From NCBI GenBank assembly GCA_907163345.1, contig CAJQUN010000058.1, forward strand, positions 1,984,001 to 2,048,000: a stretch of DNA of 64,000 bases, read 5' to 3'. Of this stretch, positions 11,257 to 23,500 are shown piece by piece (the stretch's first letter is position 1; every line of letters starts with the position of its first letter). The notes below the pieces were generated by a model that ran no database searches, was not told the DNA's origin, and saw only the letters and a program-made list of their open reading frames with translations. The DNA comes from Haberlea rhodopensis (taxonomy: Eukaryota; Streptophyta; Magnoliopsida; Lamiales; Gesneriaceae). A program made the translations under genes and the position numbers.

Positions 11257-13310
11257 ATATGGACATCTTTTCAACAATTCGAAAAGATATATTTTCTGCA
11301 CGAATTCGACCATGATTATACTTATAAAATTTTATTTCATATATCTACAAAAATATATAGAAATGCATACATATCATGGCATATGCGATGCATGTAAAAT
11401 AATTTACAGTCAAAATATTCGAAAAAATTGTTCACGTTGTTTAAAAGGTTAAGTGTAATACTTCCTCTCCTTTTCGTGTTCATTCCCTATCGGGGAATTC
11501 AAAACTGACTGAATTTAAGCAGTCTAGTTTCTGTATTAGACCAATTCGTTAACATATAGTCGAGCCATTTTTTATTAACACAATGACATCGGGCCCTTAT
11601 TGCAGCCGATGCTACTGAATCAGCTGTTTAAAATTATTTAGGGGCTTATGTGCATGTTTTGAAAGGTTAGGGATAAAATGCTAATGGTGGTGAATGTTTA
11701 GGGTGTCTTCTTTTTATCCTAAAATAGACCAATAATATTAACTAAATTTATAGAACTGAAGTTTGTACAAACATTTTCCCAATTTTTATGGTTGCCACTT
11801 CTTTTAAGTTCAACTATTCGTTTTCAATGAGTTGCACATTTACAGTAATAACAGTTGTCTGATAATATGGTTAAGATGTAATCATAAACTATGCAAACTC
11901 TTAATTTGATATCGTCGAGAAAGTTTACGGCAAAAAAGGTTGGAGGTATCGTTTACTGTGATTCTGTGAACACCACCAATGTTCTCGATAGATGCCTGAT
12001 ACTGTTGGAAAATCGAAGGAAGCTGTGGAGGAGAAGCCACATATATTCTGGTCTCCAAAACCTTTGACAGTGTCATGGGTTGATGTGGATGATGATGACC
12101 ACTGCTCCTCCCAAGGCGATATGGCGGGGTCTGAATAAAGCTGAAGAAACAAGGAAACCCGATCCTGTGGAGGAATAATCCGCGAAAGTTTTGGTTCAAT
12201 ATACGAAATTGATTTTCTTGATTAAGTTTGTGGGTTTTTGTTTATGATGTGAGCAGTGGCTACTATTAGTTTATTCATGTTTGATTTGGACTGGTTGATT
12301 AATTTAGCACATTACGTTGCTAGTTGCCACACATGTGACTCGAAAACCCGAACCGAAAAATAAAAATAGCTTGGTTTGTGATTAGGTTTTACTTATTTAT
12401 TTCACTTTACTTCGTAAAGTTCACAGATATGCCGCAGTGCCGCATGCCCGCACGCACCATCTAATATCAATTGCATTTTTCCCAGCGCTCGAGGCAAGGT
12501 TTGTCGCAGTCGCAGATTAAAGGCTGCCGTCTTTTCCCGGCGTTCAGGCTGCCGTCTCAGTCGACTCCTCCGATGATTTCCAATCATCTTTCTCCTGTAT
12601 CTTACTTCTTCCTCAGCGGTTTTCCAGGTTTCATTTTCTTTTTAATTAATTTTTATGTTTGTTTTTGTTTATTTTTGTGTTTATTTACCTATTTCTCTAC
12701 TTTCTGAAACCTCATAAAAGAATTAAGAAACGGTTCAATGCTTTGTCGGTAAGATAGTTGTGTATACCAATGTTGTTGATAATTTGCCAAACAATGAAGC
12801 TTCAGTTTTAATCTTCTCTTCTTCTTTTTTTTTTTTTTACTTATTTCTTTCTTTATGTGAGTTGGAAGGCTTGAAAATACCGTTAAGATTGAGTTTTTTC
12901 CTCTTTTAGCTCATGTTTGGTTTGATAATCTGATTTCCAGAGAAAAAGGTTCAATCTTGAATCTTAATGTTCCATCGACTGAGAAAAAGCTTCAATCTTG
13001 ATCAGAAATTTTCCTTTTTGATTTGGGTTTCAAAGATTTTGCAAGATGATTCATATATGATTATTTTTATAGAAATTCGTAATGAAATGTACGATAGATT
13101 AGTTTAAACTTTGAAAGACACGGATTAATTTTTTTCTTTACGCGTGCACAGTAAGCCTCGGCGCCATTTTTTTAACAAAAAAAAACTCGAGAACTGAAAT
13201 TCGGGTACCCGATTTATTCTGGTTCGGGTATGAATAAGGAATACCTGAATCCCTAATACCTATCATGATTTCCTAAAAACCGACCCGATTTCCACGAATA
13301 TAAAATCATG
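11257..13310. other. intergenic, unrecognised
   Basis: No gene family recognised. Short ORFs at 11882-12199 (minus) and 12471-12707 (plus) have no domain. The stretch 12400-12640 is GC-richer and could be an exon or leader interrupted from the DNA right of the hAT element, since 13310 and 16222 were once adjacent. A degenerate repeat rich in GGTTCGGGTA/TACCCGA words occupies about 13195-13260. Confidence 0.3.
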
Positions 13311-13318
13311 GTAACGTC
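13311..13318. repeat. 8-bp target-site duplication of hAT element (left)
   Basis: GTAACGTC here is repeated exactly at 16214-16221, directly outside the two TIRs. Eight base pairs is the hallmark of hAT insertion. Confidence 0.9.
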
Positions 13319-16213
13319 TCAGGGTGTTCACGGGCCGGATCGGATCCGACCGATCCCGGGCTCGATTTTGGTGGAACCGGAACAATCGTCCGGTTTCGGT
13401 ATCATGGCATATGCCATGGAACCAATCCGGTTCGGAACCCCGCATCCAAATTATCGGATCGGTCCGGGGTAAACCGGTTCCAACCGGAACAGGTTTGGCG
13501 ATCCATCGCCAAATGTTTCTGTTTTTTTTTTTAAACCACGGGTCTTGGCGATCGATCGCCAAGCCAAAATTTTTTAATTTTTTTTTTCAACCCAAATCGT
13601 AAAGGAAAAATACATCATTTATTGAATATGAAAAACAACATAAAAGATACATTATTTGAAATTTATAATAAAAATACATTATTCATCATAATTTATAAGT
13701 ATAATATTGGCCAATTCTTCTTCTTCTTCAGAACTTTCATTGCCGAACTCGTCGATTCCTCATTCTCTCTTATTTATTCTCTCAGCATCGAACCAATCTC
13801 TTAGCAGCGTAAGCATGCACAATGATTCTGCTTGTAGAGAAACTCTAAAGTCTCCAATGAGCCGAGCACAAGTTGAAAATGCCGACTCTGACACGACACT
13901 GGATGTTTGGACTGCAAATACATCTCTAGCCATTTTGGCTAAGACTGGATATTGTCTTGCGTTTGCTTTCCACCACTCTAGTACATCAAATTTGTCATCT
14001 GTAATGAACATTTGACCCAGGAAGAACTGCAACTCATTTGAAGCGGTAGATGACACTCCGCTTCCTCTCTGCTTCTTTCTTCCAAGGCTCCGCAACAGAT
14101 TAATCCCTCCGCTTCGTGACTGACTAGCATCTTGTTCTTCTCCTCCTACTACACGTGCCGATGAGCTCTGTCCATGTTCACTATGGTACAATCCAAACAT
14201 ATTTTGGGGAGAATGCATGATTGACGTCTTTTGATCGTCAACATCCTTATCCAAAAACGTACTATAATATTCAAAGAAAGTATCGAAAGATCCTACACCC
14301 TGACTTGGGTCTAACAATGTAGATATACAGTGCACGTGTGGAATTTGTTCCCAATATTTTTTAAAATTCTCCTCCATACGATAAACGAACGACGTCAACT
14401 CAATATCATCTCTAAATTCAATAAATTTACAAAACATGTTAAATACAAGTGGAAGAAAATAATGAGAAGTAGGATTAGAAACACCGGAGAAACGATCTGT
14501 TGCATCTTCAAAGGTTGATAACAAAGCAGTAAATTATTAACAAAAAACCAATCCTTATCAGACAATAAATAACTTTCATCACTTTCAGGCATTTGATAAG
14601 AGTTATAAAAAGAAGTTAAAGCATCTTGATAAGGTAACATCGATTCTAACATTTTGTGCAAAGAATTCCATCGACTTACAATCGGCGGTGGAAAAAGAGT
14701 AAACCGAAGGTTCTGACTTGCACACGTATGTTTCCAATCACGCTTAATGCGTGACTGTCGTATCCATTGACAACAGTTTTTAAGTTTGTCTATGCTACTA
14801 CATTCAGCATCTTCATAACCATCTTTTACTGCTAAATTAATTATATGGCATGCACATCTAACATTAAAAAAACACCATTAAGCATTGGTCGTAAATATAT
14901 TTTAAGTTCACGCATTGCCGCGTTATTATTTGAAGCGTTGTCAAGTGTAATCGAACAAATTTTATCTGCAATTCCATAAAATCTACAAACATTAACAATA
15001 AATTTAGCAATTTGGGAACCAGTATGTGCAGATTTTAATTCATCCAGTGACAAAATTCTTTTCTGCAAACACCAGTTATCATCAATCCAATGACAAGTAA
15101 TAACAAGAAAAGAAAGTAGTGCGGTATTCGTCCAAATATCAGTAGTTAAACTTAATCTGCAGTTAATAGAAGAAAGATGATCAACTAAAGTCTTGCGGTA
15201 ATCAAGAAACACATCCACAATATTTCTTTTCAAAGTATGCCTAGAAATATGTCTAAAACATGGTTGGATACCAGAAGAAAATTCAATAAAACCATCTTTT
15301 TCAACAAAAAAAGGGAAGTTCACATCTTACAATAAAACGAACGAATAATCTTTTTTTCATTTTCGGTGTTAAGATAAAATTAGTGACAGACTGAAGATTA
15401 ATTTGAAGTTGGGTTGGTTCTCTACCTAATGGTTGCAAAGTAACATCATCAAAATTATGTTTTTTAACTAGATGTTTCTTAAAGGTTCCGGTACCGCCAG
15501 CGGAACCACCTGTTTTATAATTATATGTGATTTTACATATTTTACAAATAACAACAGATTCGTTCGTACCTGGTTTTGTCTCGACGTCAAATGATCACAT
15601 ACTTTGCTTCGTTTGGGACGGTTACTCGTGCGACTCGAAGCGGCAGTAGTCGCGGATGACCCGCCGGGGGCCGGATTTTGGGGGGCCGCCGGTTCTGCAA
15701 CGTGTTCCGCTTCTTCAACATCATAAGCATTATCAAACTCGACAAAAATATCATAATTTTCTTGGAACAAAGGTGGATTTGAGGAACCACCACGACCAGT
15801 AGAAGAAGATGCCATCGTATTAGTGGAAATATGAAAAAAATTAGATAATTGAATAAAAGATTAGGATTACAAGAGTAAGAGAGTTGGAGATGAAAAATTG
15901 GAGAGGAAAAATGAGTATATAGAAGCAAATTTAAAAAAAAAAAAAAAAATTTTTTTTGTTGAAAACCGTTTCCCAACGGCAGTCCAGTGGCCAACACATA
16001 AATTTTATTTTTTTTTATATTATTTTTCACCGGTTACGGTTCCGGAACCGGTGGAACCGGAACCGCCGGATTGACGGTTCTGAATCCCTGGAACCTATCC
16101 GATCCGGGTAAAACCCGGATCGGATTCCGGTTCATAACCGTACCAACCGGTTCCGGTTCATAATCGAACCAACCGGTCCGGTTCCGGTTGGTGCGGCCCA
16201 ATAAGCACCCTGA
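13319..16213 (-). mobile_element. hAT (Ac-like) DNA transposon, full-length, inactive
   Basis: A 2895-bp element bounded by imperfect TIRs, TCAGGGTGTTCA on the left and TCAGGGTGCTTA on the right (reverse complement), and by a perfect 8-bp duplication GTAACGTC. The subterminal DNA is rich in GGTTCCGG/CCGGAACC words and in a GGCGATCGATCGCC palindrome near 13548, probably transposase-binding sequence. The interior carries one minus-strand transposase gene broken by frameshifts. The intact ends mean it could in principle be mobilised in trans by a related active enzyme (inference). Confidence 0.9.
13760..15815 (-). pseudogene. hAT transposase, BED-type, frameshifted
   Basis: The frame opens with ATG at 15815 (MASSSTGRGG), followed by a basic NRPKRSKV stretch. 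A BED zinc finger follows, with CKIC and HLVKKH read in a different frame, which places a 1-base loss near 15590. The middle part (14841-15323) carries the RNase-H-like core, including LTTDIWTN and ITLDNASNN. RCACHIINL, a hAT signature, is reached only after another shift near 14850. The C-terminal part (13760-14524) is the hAT dimerisation domain with WWKANARQYPVL and SVVSESAFS. At least three frame changes are visible, including one in a T run near 15305, so no active enzyme can be made. Function of the intact family: cut-and-paste transposition. Confidence 0.9.
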
Positions 16214-16221
16214 GTAACGTC
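16214..16221. repeat. 8-bp target-site duplication of hAT element (right)
   Basis: GTAACGTC, identical to 13311-13318. Confidence 0.9.
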
Positions 16222-17161
16222 CATGGTGTTTCCATTATCGGAACAATTGTTTTCATCATTGTGGAAGCAGATTGTAGCATATCGGTACTTTCTTACCTTT
16301 TGTCTATCTATATGATTCATTATTTCATACTCAACTCTCCTCACGAATAAGCAATCTATCAACTCTGTTGTTAGAATCAATTTTTATAAATAAATCCATG
16401 CATATAAAAAGGTGCTACAATGTTTGTTTCGGTTAATTTATAGACACAAGCAGTCGACGTCATTATTGGCAGCGCAGAAAACCTAAAATTAAAAGTACGT
16501 ATCTCTTCTCTTTATACATGTTTAGACGGAGCAACAATTCAATTTCATTTGTATCTTAGTTAATAGTAAAAATGATGCGAAACGAAGGTTATTCTCTATC
16601 CTTTTTAAAAACAATATCGCAAAAACAATTTTGAAAATCAAATATTGATTTCAAAAGTAACTAGAACTTAATTTAAATTTTTTTTTTAAAAAAATGGTAA
16701 TTTCAAAATTTTTAATTTCTATGAATCAATATTCGATAAATAAATGGCATATTTGTAATAAAAAGATGCTTCGAAGTAACAGGGAGAAATCTATTAATTA
16801 AAACCTTAGGGCAAATTCGAATTTCATTCTAAACATAGTGTCTTCACTCCTCAGTCCTGTTAGTTCATGTTAATTTCTAGGGCTTATCTTCCTCCCAGGC
16901 CTTGTTCGTTTTGCGGACAAGATATAGAATAAAACCTTGCGAAGCACAAAAATATCCCTAACCTTTATTTCGTTAATTAATTGTGTGTAGGTGATCACTT
17001 TCTCTCAATCTTTAACCAGTTGAGGCATCAAATCTAATTTATTTAAAGTTACATAGTATACTTTACTTTCTGCGTTTGAAATTAGCTGATGTTATGCAGA
17101 TTAAACAGGTTTGCCAGTTAACTCTACTAAGTCGTCGCAAAATTCTTGAGCTTGCTCAAGA
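16222..17161 (+). promoter_or_regulatory. upstream region and probable leader of the PPR gene
   Basis: AT-rich non-coding DNA between the hAT insertion and the PPR start. No other gene recognised. The hAT element sits about 0.95 kb upstream of the PPR start codon, so it may lie in or near the promoter. Confidence 0.35.
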
Positions 17162-19342
17162 ATGTACCCCATCCTTCTGTATTTTTCACCAAAAATCTTC
17201 ACTCGAAAAAGATTGTATTTTTACTCCCATTTCATAAATCTGTCCGCTTTGTGTTGTGCTGCACAAGATGCATACTTGTCATCAGATGATAGTGTTGTAC
17301 TAGATTTGAGTTACATTGAACTGCAACAGAGAATGCAGAAGCACGCAACTGCAGGTAGCATCATAAATGCCCTCAACACTTTGAATTGCATGAGGCATGG
17401 GAAACCAACTGTTTACGACTATAATTCGATGTTTTGTTGTTATTTCAAGTCAAAGAGTGTCGTGCTTGATGAGTTGTTTGTGGTTTATATTAAAATGATA
17501 AGATTCGGTCCGAGCCCAAATTTGTTGACTTATAATACCCTATTGAATGGGCTTATTTCTATTGGGAGTTTAAAAGATGCAATTCTAATTGTTAAAGATA
17601 TGACCAATTGTGGGTTTTCACCTTCCTTCACGGTTATATCTAAATTGTTGAGGAGGTTGTTGAAAGTTGGAAATATGGTGGATTCTGCAACAACAGTGTT
17701 TGAGATTATGTTGAGTGTCAATTACATCCCAAGTTATCACAATGTAAGTGCCTTGTTTTGTGGTCTTTGTGAAGTTGGAAGGGTCCAAAAGGCATATTTT
17801 TTCTTTTTGGCACTTTTGGAGAAGGAAAGCTTTCCTGGTGGGCATCTCTTCGATCATTTTTTATGGGCTTTGTGCAAGTCTGAGCAAAGTTATCCAGCAT
17901 TGGCTTTTTTTGCTTGGTTAAAAAAGAAGGGTATCACGCATACCGTCGGCACGTATACTGCTCTAGTTTATGGTTATAGTAAAGGAAGGATGTGGATTGA
18001 AGCTTCCAATTGTTTAAATGAAATGGAAAATGATGACTGTAAGCCTCATCGGAAAACTTACACTATAGTTATCAAGTTTCTTTGTGACAATGGGAAAGTT
18101 GATGAGGCTTTAAAATATATGTATAAAATGGAGAAGGAGGGATGTGTTCCTGACTTGGTTACATACAACATAGTTCTCCGTGAGCTTTGCCATCAAGGTA
18201 GGGTGGTTGACGCTGGTGAACTTCTTCGCAGTATTGATCAAAAGGGATTCGTTCCAGATTTATATACTTTTTCTGCTTTGACTGGAGGCATGCTGAAAAG
18301 CGGCAAAGTGGAGATTGCCAATAAGCTGTTAGTTGATGTTTTGAGGGAATGCTCTACAGATGATGTAATTTACAATATATGTCTGCACTCGATATGTTGT
18401 CATGGTAGTTCAGGGGGAACATTGTCGCTGATGGAGAGTATGGAGGAGGAGGGGTTTAGACCTACTACTGTAGCATACAATACGATACTCAAAGGTTTGT
18501 GCAAGGAAAATAACCTTGATGAAGCTCTAGAGTTGTTGGACCATGCCAACTGGCCTACCAATGGGCCGGATTTGATTTCCTTCAGTACAATCTTGTCTGC
18601 AGCTTGTAAACAGAGAAATTCATCCATGATACAGCGGGTTGTGAACAGGATGGAAGTTGAAGAAATAAAACTTGATGTTGTAAGTTCAACATGTCTGATT
18701 CAGTATTTCTGTACAATTGGGAAAATCTTTGAAGGCTTGAAGCTGTTAGAGTCTATGGTGAATAGTGGCCCTTGGCCTAATACAGTCACGTTAAATACTC
18801 TCCTTATTGGCCTATGCAAGAATCAGTTACTGGAAATGGCAGAGAACATATTCAACTATTTCAAAAGTATTGGGATTTCACCTGATAGGGCTACATACAA
18901 TATTCTAATGCGTGCTTCAGTACGTGAAGACAATGATTTACTCTTAGACAAACTATCAAGGGATATGCGAAGCCAGAACCTAAAACCGGATGCTAGCACC
19001 TATGGCGCTTTCATTTATAGTCTCTGTAGAGGAGGCAAGATATCACTTGCCCTTCAACTTCGGGACCAATTGCTTGAGAATGGAATTTCTGCTAATATTT
19101 TTATTTACAATACTATAATGGAAGCAATGTTCAAGAAAGGAATGTTTTGGCAAATAATCTTACTTCTTAAAGAAATGGCCATGTATGGTTGTGAGCCGAA
19201 TGAAGGTTCATTTGTCATTTTTAAAAGAGCATCAAGAAACGGTTGGATGAGGAATTACCCTAGAGCTTTAAAAATTATAGAACTTGTCATGTGTGGTAAC
19301 TTGGACTGCATGAATGAAAGACCTCAGGGAGAGATTATGTAA
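17162..19342 (+). CDS. P-class pentatricopeptide repeat (PPR) protein
   Basis: An intronless frame of 726 residues from ATG at 17162. The N-terminus (MYPILLYFSPKIFTRKRL) is basic and lacks acidic residues, consistent with organelle import, probably mitochondrial. From about residue 70 to the end it is a near-continuous run of 35-residue PPR motifs, recognisable by TYNTLLNGL, TYNIVLRELC, AYNTILKGLCK, TLNTLLIGLCK and TYNILM, each ending in a proline-bearing linker such as GCVPD, GFVPD or GISPD. No E, E+ or DYW domain follows, so it is P-class. Such proteins bind specific organelle transcripts and affect their splicing, processing, stability or translation. The RNA target cannot be told from this. 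No stop or frameshift is seen. A copia retrotransposon begins 0.9 kb downstream. Confidence 0.9.
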   Translation: MYPILLYFSPKIFTRKRLYFYSHFINLSALCCAAQDAYLSSDDSVVLDLSYIELQQRMQKHATAGSIINALNTLNCMRHGKPTVYDYNSMFCCYFKSKSVVLDELFVVYIKMIRFGPSPNLLTYNTLLNGLISIGSLKDAILIVKDMTNCGFSPSFTVISKLLRRLLKVGNMVDSATTVFEIMLSVNYIPSYHNVSALFCGLCEVGRVQKAYFFFLALLEKESFPGGHLFDHFLWALCKSEQSYPALAFFAWLKKKGITHTVGTYTALVYGYSKGRMWIEASNCLNEMENDDCKPHRKTYTIVIKFLCDNGKVDEALKYMYKMEKEGCVPDLVTYNIVLRELCHQGRVVDAGELLRSIDQKGFVPDLYTFSALTGGMLKSGKVEIANKLLVDVLRECSTDDVIYNICLHSICCHGSSGGTLSLMESMEEEGFRPTTVAYNTILKGLCKENNLDEALELLDHANWPTNGPDLISFSTILSAACKQRNSSMIQRVVNRMEVEEIKLDVVSSTCLIQYFCTIGKIFEGLKLLESMVNSGPWPNTVTLNTLLIGLCKNQLLEMAENIFNYFKSIGISPDRATYNILMRASVREDNDLLLDKLSRDMRSQNLKPDASTYGAFIYSLCRGGKISLALQLRDQLLENGISANIFIYNTIMEAMFKKGMFWQIILLLKEMAMYGCEPNEGSFVIFKRASRNGWMRNYPRALKIIELVMCGNLDCMNERPQGEIM

Positions 19343-20249
19343 TGCTTGATTGCAAAAGGGTGGACTTTATTGCCTTACTTCATTATGGAACCACTGGATA
19401 CTCTCACCAAGACCATGCTTTGGCTGGTGATGCAGGTTAACAGAGGCTGTTGCAGTTTTTGGAATATTAATGGAATGTTTAATACAGGTAATCTTATTTC
19501 CATTGTATAAGCATTTAAATATTCAATGTATCTGTAGTTTGGGTAGTCAATAGAAGTTTGAAAATACTCCTGGAGATTTTCTATAAACAGAGGCCAGTCT
19601 TCAGAGTTCTTAACAAAAACTTTCTATTGTGATAACTGACATCAGTAGGTTGATTAAAGTCCACCTAATTCAAATTCTAAATGAAACCAATCTGTAAAAT
19701 CAACAGTAACTTCACTGAGGCTACCAGTTTATATTTGTGGTTCTGTGAAAAGTCGTTATGTCATTTGCTTATTGAATTTTCTTGAATGTCTCATGAAAAA
19801 TTGCTATCTATTTCTCTGAAATGCCTTCCCCTGTGAAGCAAACTAACAAGATCAGTCATGTTTGATCTTGATATATATGACAACTTGATTTAAAATAATA
19901 GATTGATTTGTATAATGAATTTCTCACATTTCTTTATTTTTCTTACAAGAAATTCGCGCAAGTTCAAAACTATTATTTTCATTAAATAATGCAGCAAAAG
20001 TGTTTGGTTATAAGATGTGAACTTACAATTTTTTGATATTGGGATTTAGCTAGACAAAAAGTAAAAAGGGCTACCTGTGAAAATATTGGAAACTTTTCAG
20101 GTAGGTCATTAAGGAATCTTTCAATTTATAATTGATTTTGTGCAACTGTAACATAATTTCAGCAGAAAACCTGGGCTGTAGAACCTTGAAAACATTATAT
20201 TTCAGGCAGATCTACTGCTTTTATTAAGCATATGAAATATTAGCACTTG
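19343..20249 (+). other. 3' flank of the PPR gene
   Basis: Non-coding. It probably contains the PPR 3' UTR and terminator. Nothing else is recognised before the retrotransposon. Confidence 0.4.
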
Positions 20250-20254
20250 ATAGG
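20250..20254. repeat. 5-bp target-site duplication of copia element (left)
   Basis: ATAGG, repeated at 25253-25257 immediately outside the other LTR. Confidence 0.85.
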
Positions 20255-20448
20255 TGTAGAAAGATGAGTTTTAAGAGAACTAGAAATTCTTTATTCAAAA
20301 CTATATCAAAGAATAGATACAATGTAGGTTTATATAGACTCCTAATACTAAAGAGTCCTAAGAAAAGAAAACACTTCAATAAATCAAATACAAAGATTAT
20401 CTTAGCTCCTTATCTCATAACAATCTCTATCTATCTATTTATTCAACA
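20255..20448 (-). repeat. copia 3' LTR (194 bp)
   Basis: TGTAG...AACA. It is the same length as the copy at 25059-25252, with four mismatches seen by eye: AAATTC/AAACTC, GAATAG/GAAGAG, GATAC/GATGC and CACTTC/CACTCC. Confidence 0.95.
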
Positions 20449-20460
20449 CTCCCCCTCAAA
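20449..20460 (-). other. copia polypurine tract
   Basis: On the minus strand the bases next to the LTR read TTTGAGGGGGAG. This is the expected purine-rich plus-strand priming site immediately before the 3' LTR. Confidence 0.8.
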
Positions 20461-20532
20461 CAGGGTCATATATGTCTATCATGCCCAGCTTGGAACAAAA
20501 ATCTTCAAATAAAGGATGATGAAGTGCCTTAG

Positions 20533-23500
20533 TTAAGATGTCAGCAAATTGCATGTGAGTGGAGACATAATTGAGATCAATAATTCTCTTCTCGATCTTT
20601 TCACTGATGAAGTGTCGTCTAACTCAATGTGTTTGGTACGGTCATGATGCACTGGATTTTTAGCAATGCTTATGGCGGCTTGATTATTACACATCATTTC
20701 AACTGGATGATTGTTGTCTAGCTTGAGTTCACTTAGCAACCTTTTCAAGCACATTCCTTCACATATGCCTTGAGCCAAGACAAGATACTCTGCTTCTGCA
20801 CTGCTCTTAGCTACAACAGTTTGCTTCTTACTCCTCCATGTTACCAGATTTCCCCATACAAATGCACAGTAAGCAGATGTTGATCTTCTGTCAGTGTGAG
20901 AGCCAGCCCAATCAGCATCACTGTAAACTTTGATGCTTCTGTTTGTCGACTTTGAAGAACAAACCCTTTCCAGGATTTCTTTTGAGATACCTCAATATTC
21001 GATATACAGCATCCATATGATCCTTGGTTGGGTTATTCATAAATTGACTGACAACGCTAACCACAAAACCAATATTCGGGCGTGTGTGTGAAAGATAAAT
21101 TAGCTTCCCCACTAAGCGCTGATACCTTCCTTTGTCAACCAATGGACTGTCTTCTCTTGCTTCCAGCTTTACTTTAGTGTCCATCGGTGTGTCTATGGGT
21201 TTGCATCTCAACATTCCAGTTTCCTTTAGGAGGTTCAATACATATTTTCTTTGAGAAATAAAGATACCGTTGGATGATCGAGCAACTTCCATTCCTAAAA
21301 AATACTTCAAATGTCCTAGATCTTTCATTTCAAATTTCCTAGAAAGTAGAGCTTTCACCTGAGTCATTTCATCATTGTGGTTTCCTGTGAGAACAATATC
21401 ATCAACATACACTATAAGAATAGTGATCTTTCCTTCCTCTGAATTTTTGACAAACAATGTGTGATCAGACTGACACTGTAAGTAACCGTTCCCCTTTAGA
21501 ACAGTGGAGAAACGATGGAACCAAGCTCGGGGTGACTGTTTCAGGCCATAAAGGGATGTCTTCAAGTTGTATACTTTATTAACCGTAGACTGAGTCCCAA
21601 ATCCAGGAGGAATATCCATATAGATTTCTTCCTCAAGATCTCCGTTGAGAAAAGCATTCTTGACATCAAGCTGATATAAGGGCCAGTCCATATTTCCAGC
21701 AATAGAGAGAAGAACTCGGATAGTATTTAACCTGGCAACTGGAGCAAACGTCTCTTGATAATCAATGCCATAAGATTGGGTATACCCTTTTGCAACTAAT
21801 CTGGCTTTATATCGCTCTATGCTCCCATCAGATTTATGTTTCACTGAAAAAATCCATCAACACCCAACAGTCCTTTTATTTGGAGGTAAATCAGTAATGA
21901 GCTAGAGCTATTATTTCGTCTAGGACAACAGATTTCCAATTTGGGTCTTGCATAGCAGTCTCAATATTGGACGGTATCTGGACCTGATCTAAACATGACA
22001 CAAAAGCTCGATATGTAGGAGATAAGTGATCAGTTGAAACAAATTTAGATATAGGATGCTGAGTGCATGATCTCACCCCTTTTCTAACTGCTATAGGCCT
22101 ATCATCAGAATCATCAATACTGTGGTTAGAAGAATCAGTATTACCTCGTGGTTTCTCAGCAAAACGTGGATCCAAGGAGGAGTCATGACAAGGCTGAATT
22201 TGTTCAGGTTCCCAATGCCTCCTAGAGTAAACCTGCAATGGTGGTTCAGGCACATGAAGTGGATGATGAGAGATTGTGAAAGGCTCTATAATGGGTATGG
22301 TTGGCTCTATAATGGGTATGGTTGGTTGGATTGCTGCTGGAGTTTGAGATTCATTCAGATTGCTCTCCCACGGAATCGAAGAACGAGGATAAAAAGGCTG
22401 ATTTTCAAAGAATGTCACATCCATGGTATGGAAGAAACGCTTGAGAATTGGTGAGTAGCATTTATACCCTTTTTGGTTGGGAGAATAACCAAGAAAAATG
22501 CATTTTATCGATCGAGGGTCAAGTTTACTTACCCCGAGCATGTGAGTGGATGTGTACGAAGGAAGTACATCCAAAGATTTTGAGTGAAATAGTCGGTAAA
22601 AGGTGCGAGGTAGGATAAGTCCTGAGAAGGGTTTTTATAGGAGCATCAAACTTGAGGATACGAGAGGGCATTCTATTAATGAGGTAAGCTGCAGTCAGAA
22701 CTGCATCACCCCAAAAACAAGAAGGTACATTATGGGAAAAGAGTAAGGAGCGAGCAACTTCAAGTAAGTGACGATTCTTGCGCTCAGAGATCCCATTCTG
22801 TTGAGGAGTATCAACACATGAACTTTGGTGGATAATACCTTGGGTATGTAGGTAAGCGCCAAGGTTGGAGTTAAAATAGTCACGGGCACGGTCAGCTTTT
22901 AATACACGAATACGGGTAGAGAATTGGGTTTGAATCATGGTGTTGAATTGCTTAAAAAGGTCACTTGTTTCATATTTGTCTTTCATTAAGAAAACCCATG
23001 AGAGTCTAGTGTGATCATCAACAAACAGTAAAAACCAACGAGAACCAGTGACGTTTTTAACTCTTGAAGGACCCCAAATATCGCTGTGAATGAGTGAGAA
23101 TGGATGGGATGGCTTATACGCAATAGGTTTGAAGTAATGACGAGTATGTTTAGATAATTGACAAACATCACACGTGAAAGAATTCAAATTTTTATTGCGA
23201 AATAACGAAGGAAAAAGGTTTGCAAGATACAAAAAACTCGGATGCCCTAAACGATAATGTAATAATAAAATATCATTGTTCAAACTCAAAGAATTAATAG
23301 AAAATGAGGAATTAAATGAACGTGCACACTGAGAAGCAACAGCACGAGTGGGTCGAATGAGGTATAGGCCTGCACAGATCTCAGCATTGCCAATCGTCCG
23401 CCCCGAAGCCAAGTCCTGAAAAACATAAGAGGTAGACAAGAATTTAGTGACACAGTTGAGATCCATACTTAGGCGACTAACAGATAACAGGTTGCACTCA

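Noticed and set aside
15587..16030. 147-codon minus-strand ORF overlapping the hAT transposase start
   Set aside because: It reads the transposase gene in another frame. Its composition (poly-F, poly-L) reflects T runs in the element's end.
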